Shown here: piece by piece, positions 36,096-45,800 of the stretch
Numbering within the stretch: the stretch's first letter is position 1
Layout of the letters: each line of letters begins with the position of its first letter
NCBI GenBank assembly: GCA_964631605.1
Contig: CAZVYG010000028.1
Span: 1 to 50,461 of the forward strand
Length of the DNA stretch: 50,461 nucleotides
Direction: 5' to 3'
Source: JARKQH01 sp964631605
GTDB lineage: Bacteria > Verrucomicrobiota > Verrucomicrobiia > Limisphaerales > UBA8199
Notes under the pieces: generated by a model
Told to the model about the DNA's origin: nothing
The model's database searches: none
What the model saw: only the letters and a program-made list of their open reading frames with translations
Made by a program: the position numbers and the translations under genes

Positions 36096-37433
36096 TTAGA
36101 CCAGGCCCTGGTCCAGCATGGCGTCGGCCACTTTGACAAACCCGGCGATGTTCGCGCCCACGACCAGGTTGCCGGGCTGCCCGTACTCGGCCGCCGTGTT
36201 GTACGCGTTCTTGTGGATGGTCACCATGATGTGGTGCAGGCGCTTGTCCACTTCCTCCCGCGTCCAAGGCAGCCGCATCGAGTTCTGGCACATCTCCAAC
36301 CCCGAGGTCGCCACGCCGCCCGCGTTGGCCGCCTTGCCCGGCCCGTACAGAATCTTCCTGGCCACGAACTGGTGAATGGCGTCCGGGTCCGAAGGCATGT
36401 TGGCCGCCTCGCTGACCAGGCTGCAGCCGTTCTGCAACAGTTTCTTGGCGTCCTCCCCGCTGATTTCGTTCTGCGTGGCGCAGGGAAACGCGCAATCGCA
36501 CGGAATGCCCCAGGGCCGCTTGCCCTCGTGATAAGTGGCTTTGAATTTTTCGGCATATTCCCGGATCCGTCCCCGGCGCCGGTTCTTCAGGTCCTTGATC
36601 CACTCGAGCTTTTCCTGGTCAATGCCGTCGGGATCGTGGATGAAGCCGTTGGAATCGGACATGGTGACGACTTTGGCGCCGAGGTGGATGAGTTTTTCGG
36701 CGGTGAATTGGGCGGCGTTGCCGGAGCCGGAAACCGTGCAGACCTTTCCTTTGATGCTCTCGTTGCGCGTCGCCAGCATTTCCTGGGCGAAATAAACGCA
36801 GCCGTAACCGGTCGCCTCCGGTCGGATCAACGAACCGCCCCAGTTCAGGCCCTTGCCCGTGAGCACGCCGGTGAATTCATTGGCCAGCCGCTTGTATTGC
36901 CCGAACAGGTAGCCCACCTCCCGTCCGCCGACCCCGATGTCGCCCGCTGGCACGTCCGTGTCCGCCCCAACATGCCGGAACAACTCCGTCATGAACGATT
37001 GGCAGAACCGCATCACTTCATTGTCCGATTTGCCCTTCGGGTCGAAATCCGAGCCGCCCTTGCCGCCGCCCATCGGCAGCGTTGTGAGCGAGTTTTTGAA
37101 CACCTGCTCGAAGGCGAGGAATTTCAAAATGCTGGCGCAGACGGTGGGGTGGAACCGCAGGCCGCCCTTGTAGGGCCCGATGGCGCTGTTCATCTGGATG
37201 CGGAAACCGCGGTTGATCTGGAAATTGCCCTGGTCGTCCTGCCACGGCACCCGGAACACGATCATCCGCTCGGGCTCGACGATTCGCTCGAGAATCTTCG
37301 CGTCGCGGTACTTTTTCTGCCGGGTCACAACCGGTTCAATGGACTCGAACACTTCGCTGACCGCCTGCAGAAACTCCGGCTCATTGGCGTTGCGTTTGCG
37401 AACTATCTCCAGAACTTCCTGAATATATGACAT
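36096..37433 (-). CDS. gdhA: NADP-type glutamate dehydrogenase
   Basis: The ATG at 37433 (MSYIQEVLEIVRKRN) gives 445 residues, the standard length of the hexameric NADP-specific enzyme. Substrate-binding and catalytic blocks are intact: YKGGLRFHPTVCASILKFLAFEQ, LPMGGGKGGSDFDPKGKSD with the catalytic Lys, VPAGDIGVGGREVGYLFGQYKR, and the dinucleotide-binding SGSGNAAQFTAEKL. It aminates 2-oxoglutarate with ammonia and NADPH at high ammonia, complementing the adjacent GOGAT. An open frame continues upstream with no family similarity. The gene is divergent from the PEP/pyruvate-binding protein gene and convergent with gltD. Confidence 0.97.
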   Translation of the reverse strand: MSYIQEVLEIVRKRNANEPEFLQAVSEVFESIEPVVTRQKKYRDAKILERIVEPERMIVFRVPWQDDQGNFQINRGFRIQMNSAIGPYKGGLRFHPTVCASILKFLAFEQVFKNSLTTLPMGGGKGGSDFDPKGKSDNEVMRFCQSFMTELFRHVGADTDVPAGDIGVGGREVGYLFGQYKRLANEFTGVLTGKGLNWGGSLIRPEATGYGCVYFAQEMLATRNESIKGKVCTVSGSGNAAQFTAEKLIHLGAKVVTMSDSNGFIHDPDGIDQEKLEWIKDLKNRRRGRIREYAEKFKATYHEGKRPWGIPCDCAFPCATQNEISGEDAKKLLQNGCSLVSEAANMPSDPDAIHQFVARKILYGPGKAANAGGVATSGLEMCQNSMRLPWTREEVDKRLHHIMVTIHKNAYNTAAEYGQPGNLVVGANIAGFVKVADAMLDQGLV

Positions 37434-37708
37434 AACGGGGATACGGGATGATGGGTGGTTTGTTAAAAGACTCTCCGGGCTTCCGCCAGGCCCTGGCTTG
37501 GAAACAACCAAACCAGGTCGCATGGGGGGAGAATCCGTCTGAGGCATTTTCCCCCGAGCCCAAGGAACGTGAAACTCGGGTTGTTCATTGGGCTCAGGCT
37601 GATAGCCAAATCCGTCGCCCTTGTCGAATCAATTCTGAAGCGCGGTGTAAAGATTCTTTGCCGGCCGGCGGCCCAACACGACCGTTGCCCCCGCCCCGAA
37701 AAACCGCC

Positions 37709-40357
37709 ATGCTGCCGCCGATGAAATCCGAGAAAGCGCTCATGAGCAGCGGCATGCCCGGCCTGGACCGCGTGTTGCAGGGCTTGCTGCCGGGCGACAA
37801 CGTGGTTTGGGAAGTCGAGGATGTCGCCGACTACGCGCCGGTGTTGCCGCCGTTCGCCGCCGAGGCCCGCCGGCTGGGGCGACGACTGGTCTATTTCCGC
37901 TTTGCGCGCCACGAGCCTTTGCTGGATGCGGGCGCCGGGGCGGAGATTCACGTGCTCCAACCCCAGGAGGGATTCGAGCGGTTCCTGACCGGCATCCTGG
38001 ATATTATCGAAGCCGTCGGCCCCGGGGCCTTTTACGTCTTTGACTGCCTGTCGGACCTGGCGGCGGATTGGTATAGCGACCGGATGCTGGGCAACTTCTT
38101 CATGATTGCCTGTCCCTACCTGTACGAGCTGGACACCCTGGCCTATTTCGCGTTGCTCAAATCCCAGCATTCGTTCCAGGCGATTCAGGCCATCGTCCAG
38201 ACCGCCCAGGTCATCATCGAGGTTTACCGCACCGACCGCCGCCTTTACATCCACCCGCAAAAGGTCTGGCAGCGCTACTCGCCAACCATGTACAGCCTGC
38301 ATCGCTGGGAGGGCGCCGACTTCCTTCCGGTCACCAGCAGCGCCACCATCACCGACATTCTCACCTCGGTCTCCCGCCCCTCGCTCGAGTTTACCGTCTC
38401 CCGGCCCGGCATCTGGCTGCAAACGTTTCAGCAGGCGCGGGAGCTGCTGGCCGATCTTCAGGCCGGCCGCGCTTCGCCCGATGACGCGCGCCGGTTGTTT
38501 GCGCGGCTGGTGAAGATGGTTTTGACTCGCGACGAACGCTTCCTGGCGCTGGCGGAGGAGTATTTCCAACTGGCCGACCTGGTGGGGGTGATGCAGCGAA
38601 TGGTGGGCACCGGACTGGTCGGCGGCAAGTCCCTCGGCATGCTGCTGGCCCGCGCCATTCTCCGCAAGGCCGACCCCCGCTGGGAACAACGCCTCGAAAG
38701 CCACGACTCGTTCTACGTCGGCTCGGACGTGTTTTACACCTACCTCGTGCAGAACGGCTGCTGGTGGCTGCGCCGCCGCCAGAAGGACTTCGCCGCCTAT
38801 CTCCGCCGCGCCGAAGAGGCCCGCGCCAAAATTCTCTCCGGCACTTTTCCCGAACTGATCCAAAACCAGTTTATGGAGATGCTGGAATACTTCGGCCAGT
38901 CGCCGCTCATTGTCCGGTCCAGCAGCCTGCTTGAGGACAACTATGGCAATGCCTTCTCGGGCAAATACGAAAGTGTGTTTCTGGCCAACCAGGGGTCGCC
39001 CCAGGACCGCCTGAGCGCCTTTCTCCAGGCCGTGCGCACCGTCTATGCCAGCACCATGAGCGAGGAAGGGTTGCGCTATCGCCTCCACCACGGCTTGCTG
39101 GACCGCGACGAGCAAATGGCGCTGCTGGTCCAGCGCGTCTCCGGCGAGCTCCATGGCAGCCTGTTCTTCCCCCACCTCGCCGGTGTCGGCCTCTCGTTCA
39201 ACCCCTTTGTCTGGAGTCAGGAAATTGACCCCGAAGCCGGCATGCTCCGGCTGGTTTTCGGTCTGGGGACCCGGGCGGTGGACCGCAACGAGGACGACTA
39301 CACGCGGTTGGTTGCGTTGAATGCCCCGGGGCGCCGCCCGGACAGCCGCGCCGAGGATGCGCGCGCTTTCACCCAGCGCCGCGTGGATGCCATTGACCTC
39401 GCCGCCAACCAGTTCGTCACCCGCAAGTTCGAGGACGTTGCCCCCGTCCTGCCCCAACACGTGCTGGACCTCTTCACCGCCGGCGCGGAGCCTCCGGCGG
39501 ATTTCGCCTCGGAAGGCGGCTCCGATCCGGGCTACCTGAGTTTCGACCGGCTGCTGGCCCGGACCAGCTTTGTGCCCGTAATGCGCGAGCTGTGCGCCCT
39601 GCTGCAGCGCGCCTACCGCCATCCCGTGGACATCGAATTCACCGCCAATTTCCTGCCGGACGAAACCTTTCGCATCAACCTGGTGCAATGCCGGCCGTTC
39701 CAGGTCAAGGTTGTCGGCGAAGGCAGCCGCGCGCGTTTGCCCGAAAACCTGGACGAATCGCGGGTGCTCTTTCGAACCCGCGGGCCGATTATCGGCCACA
39801 GCCTGGCCACTCCGATAGACCGGCTCATCTACGTGGTGCCGTCGGTTTACAGCAAGCTCAACACCGCCCAGCGCTATTCAGTCGCCCGCGCCGTCGGCCA
39901 GGTCGTGCACCTCGAGCTGCCTCCCGACCACAAGACCATTCTGCTCGTCGGGCCCGGACGATGGGCCACTTCCATGCCCTGGCTCGGCGTGCCCGTCTCC
40001 TTCGCCGAGATCAACAAGGTCTCGGTGATTTGCGAACTGGCCGTTATGCACGAAGGCCTCATCCCGGACGTGTCGCTTGGCACGCACTTCTTTAACGACC
40101 TGGTGGAACTGGACATGCTCTACCTGGCCGTCGTTCCCGGCAGAGACGGCCACGGCCTCAACGAGTCGCTGATTTGTTCCCGGCCCAACCAATTGGCCCG
40201 GCTCGTTCCCGCCGCCGCCGAGTTCGAGCCAGCCCTCCGGGTCGTGGACATCTTCCCGCCGGCCTCCACCGAAGCAGTCTTTCTGCATGTGGATTCCCGC
40301 CAGCAAACCGCCCTGTGTTATTGGTCCGAGCCTCCCACCGCCGGGACAACCCTGTAA
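37709..40357 (+). CDS. PEP/pyruvate-binding (PPDK-N) protein with KaiC-like N-terminus
   Basis: The start is uncertain: ATGs at 37709, 37721 and 37742 are all possible, and none has a good ribosome-binding site. Residues about 12-130 resemble the opening of a KaiC/RecA-like ATPase (GMPGLDRVLQGLLPGDNVVW), but the Walker A GxxGxGK is absent. The remainder contains the ATP-grasp domain of pyruvate phosphate dikinase and PEP synthase: TGLVGGKSLGMLLARAIL, PLIVRSSSLLEDNYGNAFSGKYES, and VDIEFTANFLPDETFRINLVQCRPFQ. The swivelling phospho-His domain and the PEP-utilising barrel are missing, so it cannot be a complete PPDK or PEP synthase. A regulatory or stand-alone nucleotide-binding role is inferred. 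It is divergent from gdhA. Confidence 0.8.
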   Translation: MLPPMKSEKALMSSGMPGLDRVLQGLLPGDNVVWEVEDVADYAPVLPPFAAEARRLGRRLVYFRFARHEPLLDAGAGAEIHVLQPQEGFERFLTGILDIIEAVGPGAFYVFDCLSDLAADWYSDRMLGNFFMIACPYLYELDTLAYFALLKSQHSFQAIQAIVQTAQVIIEVYRTDRRLYIHPQKVWQRYSPTMYSLHRWEGADFLPVTSSATITDILTSVSRPSLEFTVSRPGIWLQTFQQARELLADLQAGRASPDDARRLFARLVKMVLTRDERFLALAEEYFQLADLVGVMQRMVGTGLVGGKSLGMLLARAILRKADPRWEQRLESHDSFYVGSDVFYTYLVQNGCWWLRRRQKDFAAYLRRAEEARAKILSGTFPELIQNQFMEMLEYFGQSPLIVRSSSLLEDNYGNAFSGKYESVFLANQGSPQDRLSAFLQAVRTVYASTMSEEGLRYRLHHGLLDRDEQMALLVQRVSGELHGSLFFPHLAGVGLSFNPFVWSQEIDPEAGMLRLVFGLGTRAVDRNEDDYTRLVALNAPGRRPDSRAEDARAFTQRRVDAIDLAANQFVTRKFEDVAPVLPQHVLDLFTAGAEPPADFASEGGSDPGYLSFDRLLARTSFVPVMRELCALLQRAYRHPVDIEFTANFLPDETFRINLVQCRPFQVKVVGEGSRARLPENLDESRVLFRTRGPIIGHSLATPIDRLIYVVPSVYSKLNTAQRYSVARAVGQVVHLELPPDHKTILLVGPGRWATSMPWLGVPVSFAEINKVSVICELAVMHEGLIPDVSLGTHFFNDLVELDMLYLAVVPGRDGHGLNESLICSRPNQLARLVPAAAEFEPALRVVDIFPPASTEAVFLHVDSRQQTALCYWSEPPTAGTTL

Positions 40358-40442
40358 CCTTTTGCCCGCGTCAACCGTATCCTCTTGCAGAAACCGCGTG
40401 AAAGATCGCGGGACCAAAGTTAACTTGTTGACCTGATTGATT

Positions 40443-41405
40443 ATGAACACAAACCGTCTTCCAGTCCTCGCCGCCGCGGCTTGCGCCCTCGTTGGCACTT
40501 GGTATGCCCAGGCCGGGCCCCTGGTCCGATCGGATGTGCCCGCCGAACCCTCCTGGGTTCTGCATGTGGATTTTGACCAGCTCCGCAACACCGCCATCGG
40601 CCAGTTCCTGCTGGCCGAAATGAATAAACCGGAGATCCAGGCCAAATTCGCCGCGTTCGAGACCATCTTCAACTTCGACCCACGCACCGCCTTGCGCGGC
40701 CTGACCCTCTACAGCACCGGCACCGCCCCGGAAGATGGCGTCCTGATGATTTATGCCGACATCAACGCCTCGCGCCTCGAGACGCTCGTGAAAGCCGCCA
40801 AGGACTATCAAAGCACCCCCTATAAGCAGCATGTCATCCACAATTGGATAGACGAGAAGAAGAAGGGCAGGGATGGCGCAGCCCCTCGGGTTTATGCCGC
40901 CATCCATGCCGGACGGGTGGTCATCTTCGGCCAGCGCGAGGCCCGCGTCGCCCAGGCGCTCGACGTCCTCGACCGGGCCGTCCCCACGCTTGGCACCTCG
41001 GCCGCCTTTGCCCAACTGGGCGCGTCCGACAGCGCCAGTTTCATGCAAGGCCTCGCCCGCAAGGTGGACCTGCCGGCCTCCGACCCCAACGCCGCCCTGT
41101 TCCGCCTGACCCGTCAGGCCCTGCTGCAGGTGGCGGAAGCCCAGCGCCAGCTCAACGCCACCCTCACCCTCGATGCCCGCGACGAAGAAGTCGCCGCGCA
41201 AATGGTTACCGTTGCTCAAGGCCTGGTCGCCCTGATGAAACTCCAGACCGACAAACCGGAGTCCGTCAAGCTCGCCGAGGCGATGACCATCAAACAGGAA
41301 GGCGCCAGCGTCGTGGGCCGCCTGAACCTCTCGGTGGACGAGGTGGTGGCGATGCTGAAGGCCGGCGCGGCGCGCGCGGCAGCCCAAAAAGCTTCTTCGC
41401 CCTGA
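40443..41405 (+). CDS. secreted protein of unknown function, upstream of an ECF sigma factor
   Basis: The ATG at 40443 begins a signal peptide (MNTNRLPVLAAAACALVGTWYAQA), so the mature protein of about 297 residues should be periplasmic. It has no known motif; predicted alternating strands and helices (SWVLHVDFDQLRNTAIGQFLL; GVLMIYADINASRLETLVKAA; GRVVIFGQREARVAQALDVLD) suggest two repeats of an alpha/beta unit. Its stop codon abuts the GTG start of the sigma gene (TGAGTG), so the three genes form one operon. A role as a sensor or target of the sigma pathway is only inferred from position. Confidence 0.7.
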   Translation: MNTNRLPVLAAAACALVGTWYAQAGPLVRSDVPAEPSWVLHVDFDQLRNTAIGQFLLAEMNKPEIQAKFAAFETIFNFDPRTALRGLTLYSTGTAPEDGVLMIYADINASRLETLVKAAKDYQSTPYKQHVIHNWIDEKKKGRDGAAPRVYAAIHAGRVVIFGQREARVAQALDVLDRAVPTLGTSAAFAQLGASDSASFMQGLARKVDLPASDPNAALFRLTRQALLQVAEAQRQLNATLTLDARDEEVAAQMVTVAQGLVALMKLQTDKPESVKLAEAMTIKQEGASVVGRLNLSVDEVVAMLKAGAARAAAQKASSP

Positions 41406-42122
41406 GTGACGGACCGCCGGCTTTCGGGCGTGAATCCAGAATCCCAAGCGCTCACCGACGAGGAGCTGGCGCGGCAAAGCCAGGCCGGCTCCCTGTCCGC
41501 TTTTGAACAATTGGTTTATCGTTACGAGGCCCGCCTCTGCGCGTTTATTCGGCGCTGGTGCCCAAATGAGACCGATGCCCGGGAGACCACCCAGGATACT
41601 TTCGTCCGAGCCTTTCAGGCCATCGGCCAGTACCAGTGCCGCTATCCTTTCCGCGCCTGGCTCTTTGCCATCGCCCGCCGCCAATGCATTGACCGCCACC
41701 GCGCGGCGCGCCAGCCCTGCGACGGCCCGCTGCCCGAGCTCCCGGATGCCAATGACCCGGCCGAACTGCTGGCGCGGCAGGAAGCCCGCGCCGACCTTTG
41801 GCAATGGGCGCGCCGCGTGCTGCCCCTTGCCCAGTACGAAGCCCTCTGGCTCCATTATGCCGAGGACCTGGACATTGCCCAGACCGCCCGCATCCTCCGC
41901 AAGACCCAGACGCATGTCAAAGTGCTCTTGTTTCGCGCCCGCCGGACCCTGGCCCGCGAAATGCCACGACCCCAACCAGCGCGCCAGACTCTCCCGAAAA
42001 CGGATGGTCAGTCCCTGCCAGCCAATGCCGCCGCCCCGGGCAATGGCCGCCCCGCCGCTGTGAATACCCTTGCCCAGCCCCACACCACCGTCCCATGCCC
42101 CGCACCCCCGCTGAACTTATGA
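41406..42122 (+). CDS. ECF-type RNA polymerase sigma factor
   Basis: Translation should begin at the GTG at 41406, directly after the upstream stop. Region 2 is clear (SAFEQLVYRYEARLCAFIRRW; ARETTQDTFVRAFQAIGQY; PFRAWLFAIARRQCIDRHR). Region 4 is also clear (VLPLAQYEALWLHYAEDLDIAQTARILRKTQTHVKVLLFRARRTL). These two domains without region 3 define ECF sigma factors, which direct RNA polymerase to stress or envelope regulons and are held by an anti-sigma protein. A proline-rich tail of about 50 residues after region 4 is unusual. The stop codon overlaps the next gene's ATG (ATGA). Confidence 0.93.
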   Translation: MTDRRLSGVNPESQALTDEELARQSQAGSLSAFEQLVYRYEARLCAFIRRWCPNETDARETTQDTFVRAFQAIGQYQCRYPFRAWLFAIARRQCIDRHRAARQPCDGPLPELPDANDPAELLARQEARADLWQWARRVLPLAQYEALWLHYAEDLDIAQTARILRKTQTHVKVLLFRARRTLAREMPRPQPARQTLPKTDGQSLPANAAAPGNGRPAAVNTLAQPHTTVPCPAPPLNL

Positions 42123-42619
42123 AGAAGCTGCTGCGTCAATTCCGAATCTCATCCGCTCTGGATTCCAAGACCCCCTTGCCGCCTTCGACCCAGACCGGGA
42201 TCAACCGCTCGAAAGAGTTGCGCGATTTCCAGGCCGCCTTGACCACGCTTGACCGGCAGTTGCGCCAGACCCCGCCGCCGGTTCCCCCCTTGCCGGCCTC
42301 CGCCCATGACGCCATCCTGCGCGCCATCAAGGCGCAGGCCGGGCCGTCCCGGTCTCCGGCTGCGGCAGCCTGGCGTTGGGGATGGGCTGTGGCGAGCGCC
42401 CTGCCTGTGTTGCTTCTGGCGGCCTGGTGGCTGCTCCGCGAGCCAACGCCGCCGCCCCAACCGCCGGTTGTCGCTTCAACTCGCCCGCCTGCGGCTATGC
42501 CGGCGGCCATGCCCGATCAAATGTCCGCCGCCATGTTGGGTCCTTTGACCCGGGAATGGCACGGCGTCCGCGCCGACGTAACTCAAACCGTCGAATTCCT
42601 CCTGGCCAGCATCCCCTGA
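42119..42619 (+). CDS. probable anti-sigma membrane protein
   Basis: The 166-residue product overlaps the sigma gene by 4 nt, so the two are translationally coupled. It has a soluble N-terminal part (about 1-80, Pro-rich after residue 40), one membrane segment (WAVASALPVLLLAAWWLL, about 90-108) and a periplasmic tail with several Met and Pro. This topology and position are those of an anti-sigma factor, though the zinc-binding HxxxCxxC motif is absent, so the call is by context. An ATG at 42095 is an alternative start. Confidence 0.55.
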   Translation: MKKLLRQFRISSALDSKTPLPPSTQTGINRSKELRDFQAALTTLDRQLRQTPPPVPPLPASAHDAILRAIKAQAGPSRSPAAAAWRWGWAVASALPVLLLAAWWLLREPTPPPQPPVVASTRPPAAMPAAMPDQMSAAMLGPLTREWHGVRADVTQTVEFLLASIP

Positions 42620-42630
42620 ACTCCGGACAT

Positions 42631-42650
42631 TCCCGAGGAGCATCGGGTTT
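42631..42650 (+). terminator. weak hairpin after the sigma/anti-sigma operon
   Basis: CCCGA (42631-42635) and TCGGG (42642-42646) form a 5-bp stem followed by TTTA, 12 bp after the anti-sigma stop codon. The stem is short and the T-run poor. The remaining 42651-42816 presumably holds the cas promoter, but I could not fix one. Confidence 0.35.
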
Positions 42651-42816
42651 ATAGAGGCCAGCAAAGGTTCGTCCGCGGTGGGCGGCGTTCTTGGGCCGAC
42701 GAAGCGGTTGTGCGGACTGGTCCATGGTGCCGGTTGGATTGCCACAACACATGCGGCATACTGCTCCCTGAAATTCTTCTGGCCTCGGGCCGCAGTTCGA
42801 ACTAATCCATATTCCC

Positions 42817-45800
42817 ATGAACCGCATTTACCAGGGCCGTGTTACCTCCGTTGAAATCGCCGGTTTGGACGGCTCGGCAAAGGCCGAGGCAAGCAAGGGT
42901 AAAAAGCCACGTCAGCCGCAGTGGGAACCTCTTCCCGACTGGTCCAAGGCTCTCTGGCAGCATCACGAACTTTTTCAGGACGCGGTGAACTACTACACAC
43001 TGGCCCTCGCTGCGATGGCTGCTGAAGTGGAGGGGGAGGGTGGGGACGCAAAAGCCTTGCGCGGCTGGGTCGCCCGCGTGCGCGAAACGTGGAGCACCGC
43101 CACGCGCAAGGCAGAAACTTTCGATGGGCCGCAACAGCGACTGGCGCCGCTGCTCAAGCTGGCGCCCAAGGAGGCTGACTTCGACACCGCTGCCCGTGCG
43201 GTGCTGCGGTCCAGTCGTGCCACGCCCGCTAAACGCGCCGCCGCCGTGCAGCAATTGCTTGTTGAAAAAGGCGATCTGAACCAAGTGTGCGTCGCCTTGC
43301 TTCCCTGGCTCGCCACCGCGGCCGGCAAACTTGACGCGACCAGCAAGAGCGCTGCATCCTCGCAGGAAGCCCGGCGGCAAGAAATCGTCCGGCAGTTCCA
43401 CCAGTGGCCGGAAGCGGAAGCTTTGAAACGCGCGGACTCCTTGGAGCTTGGTTTGTTTCTAACCCAGCCGCCCAAGATGTGGGTTAAAGGCCAGGAGGCG
43501 GCAAAGATCCTGCGTGACTATTTTGCAAAGGCTTGCGCCAAGTTCAGCGAACTCAAGCCTGTCGAGGCAGCATTCGAGGATTTCCTCAAGGAGAAAGAGA
43601 GCCAACTAGTTGTGCCATCACCAGGCCGGAGACCCAGCGGCCTTTACCCCATCGCCGCTGTCTTCAGATTCTTCCCCACTGCCAAAACGCTGGCAGCGTT
43701 TCGCGAGGCGACCAAGACGCTGGCGGAAGCCAAGGACAAGGAGGTCCACACTGACGCGGTTGCCGAGGCGCGCGTCGGCGACCAACCCCACTTCGACTAC
43801 TTCACCAACCTCGCGTTCCTCGGCAGCGAGGGCGACGACGAACGCGACACGCGAGCTGTCTGGTTCGAATTTGATCTGGCGGCATTCATCGAAGCCATCA
43901 AAGCGCCGCGCCGCTACTTTGAGGACACGCTGAAACGCGAGGCTGCTGCCGGCCGGTTGCGTCAGCAAATCGCCGCGATGGAAGCCAGAGGCCAGGAGAC
44001 CCCAACAGATCAGGAGGAGGGCGAGCCGCTCCCAGGCTTCGAAGGCGACTCACGCATCACACTGCTGCGGGACATCGTCCAGAACAAGCTCGCCTGGCTG
44101 GCCGAAGCGCAAGGGGATGTGGACGCTGGCCCGAGGGAATACGAAATCCGCGAGCGCACGCTTCGCGGCTTCGCGGAAGTGAAGAAGCGCTGGCGCGCCG
44201 AGGCGGAAAAGGGGTCTCTGACGGAAGCCCGCCTGCTGGAGATTCTCGCCGAGGAACAGGCCGCGCATCGGGATGATTTCGGCAGCGCGACGCTGTATCG
44301 CGAACTGGCCAAGCCGGAAAACCATCCCATCTGGCGCGACCCTGGCACGCAACCGTGGCATGCGGACGACCCGCTGGCCGCGTGGCTGGACTACAAGGAA
44401 CTTCAGGCCGATCTCCGGGACAAAGAGCGGCCCATCCGCTTCACCCCAGCCCACCCAGTGCATTCCCCGCGCTTTTTCATCTTCCCGAAGAAGAGCGAGG
44501 CGCAGCCGAAGACGCCCTCCCGGCGTCCGTCCAAACCGGGCCTGCTCTCGCGCCACGATCCCGGTCAGTTGAGCTTCACCGGGGGCATCGTCCTGCGTAC
44601 CGGCGGGGGCTGGGTACCCAAGGTTGTTCGGATTCATTACGCCGCACCGCGCCTTTGCCGTGACAGAATCCGCTCCGTTGGCGACAGCAATCTTTACGAA
44701 GCACCGTGGGTGCAACCCATGGTGGAGGCGCTGGGTTTGGACAAAGCCCCCGACCGGGTGAACTTCGCCAACTGCCGCATCACCCTGCAGCCCGCCAGCG
44801 AACATGACATTCAGCTCACCTTCCCCGTCGAAGTGAACACGGAGAAAATCCGGAAGGCCGTCGCCCGGGAGGCTGCCTGGCAGGGCCAGTTCAACCTGCA
44901 TCCCGACGGCGACAGCTTTTATCCGGCATCGCTTCGGTGGCCGCATGAAAAAAAGCCTGCCAAAGCGCCCGAGCCATGGCACGCCCAGGTCGGGCAATTT
45001 CGCTGCCTTGCCACTGACCTCGGCCAGCGTGATGCCGGAGCGTTTGCCCGGCTGCGGGCCGCCTGCGACGGCAGTCTCAACCAGCGCCCTTCGCGCTTGA
45101 TCGGGGAGACCAACGGCAGGCCATGGCGCGCGGCGCTCGAACGCTCGGGGCTGTTCCGCCTGCCCGGAGAGGATGCAGTCGTGTGGCGCGAGATGAGCCG
45201 GCTGGACGCAAACAACCCGGAGGACTCGGGCCAGCCGTTCGACTTCCGAGAGGAGCTCTGGGGCGAGCGGGGCCGCCCGGCGCGACCCTGGGAGGCGGAC
45301 GACACCGCTGAATTGATGCGCCTGCTGGAGGCGATCGAGGAAGATGCCAATGGCCAGGAGCGGCCGACTTTGCTTCCCGAGGATTGGCGCCGCGCACTAA
45401 CCTTCCCGGAGCAGAACGACAAACTGCTGGTCGCCCTGCGCCGCTACCAGTCTCGCGTCTCGAGGCTGCATCGCTGGTGCTGGTTGCTGCAAGGTGACGA
45501 CCGGCAAACGGCGACTGCCGTCGCCGAAGTCGCCGAGTGCGACGACCTCCGGCTGGTCTCGCCCGAGCTAAAGAGGCTGGTCGAGACTGGCGACCCTCGC
45601 GCCTTGGAGGAATTGCAATCCCGCCTGCGCGACCGTCTCGAGCGGGCGCCCCGCCTGCTCGAACGCATCGCCAACCGGATCCTGCCCCTGCGCGGCCGCT
45701 CGTGGCGGTGGGAAAAACATCCGCGTGCCACCCCCGAAAACCCCCTGTACCACCTCACGCAAGGCGGCGAAAGGCTCGACTCAGCGGGACGCCCGGTCTG

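Noticed and set aside
42789..42796. GCCGCAGT, identical to the first eight bases of the CRISPR repeat, upstream of cas12b
   Set aside because: Only eight bases match and the rest of the repeat is absent; such a match is easily random in GC-rich sequence.
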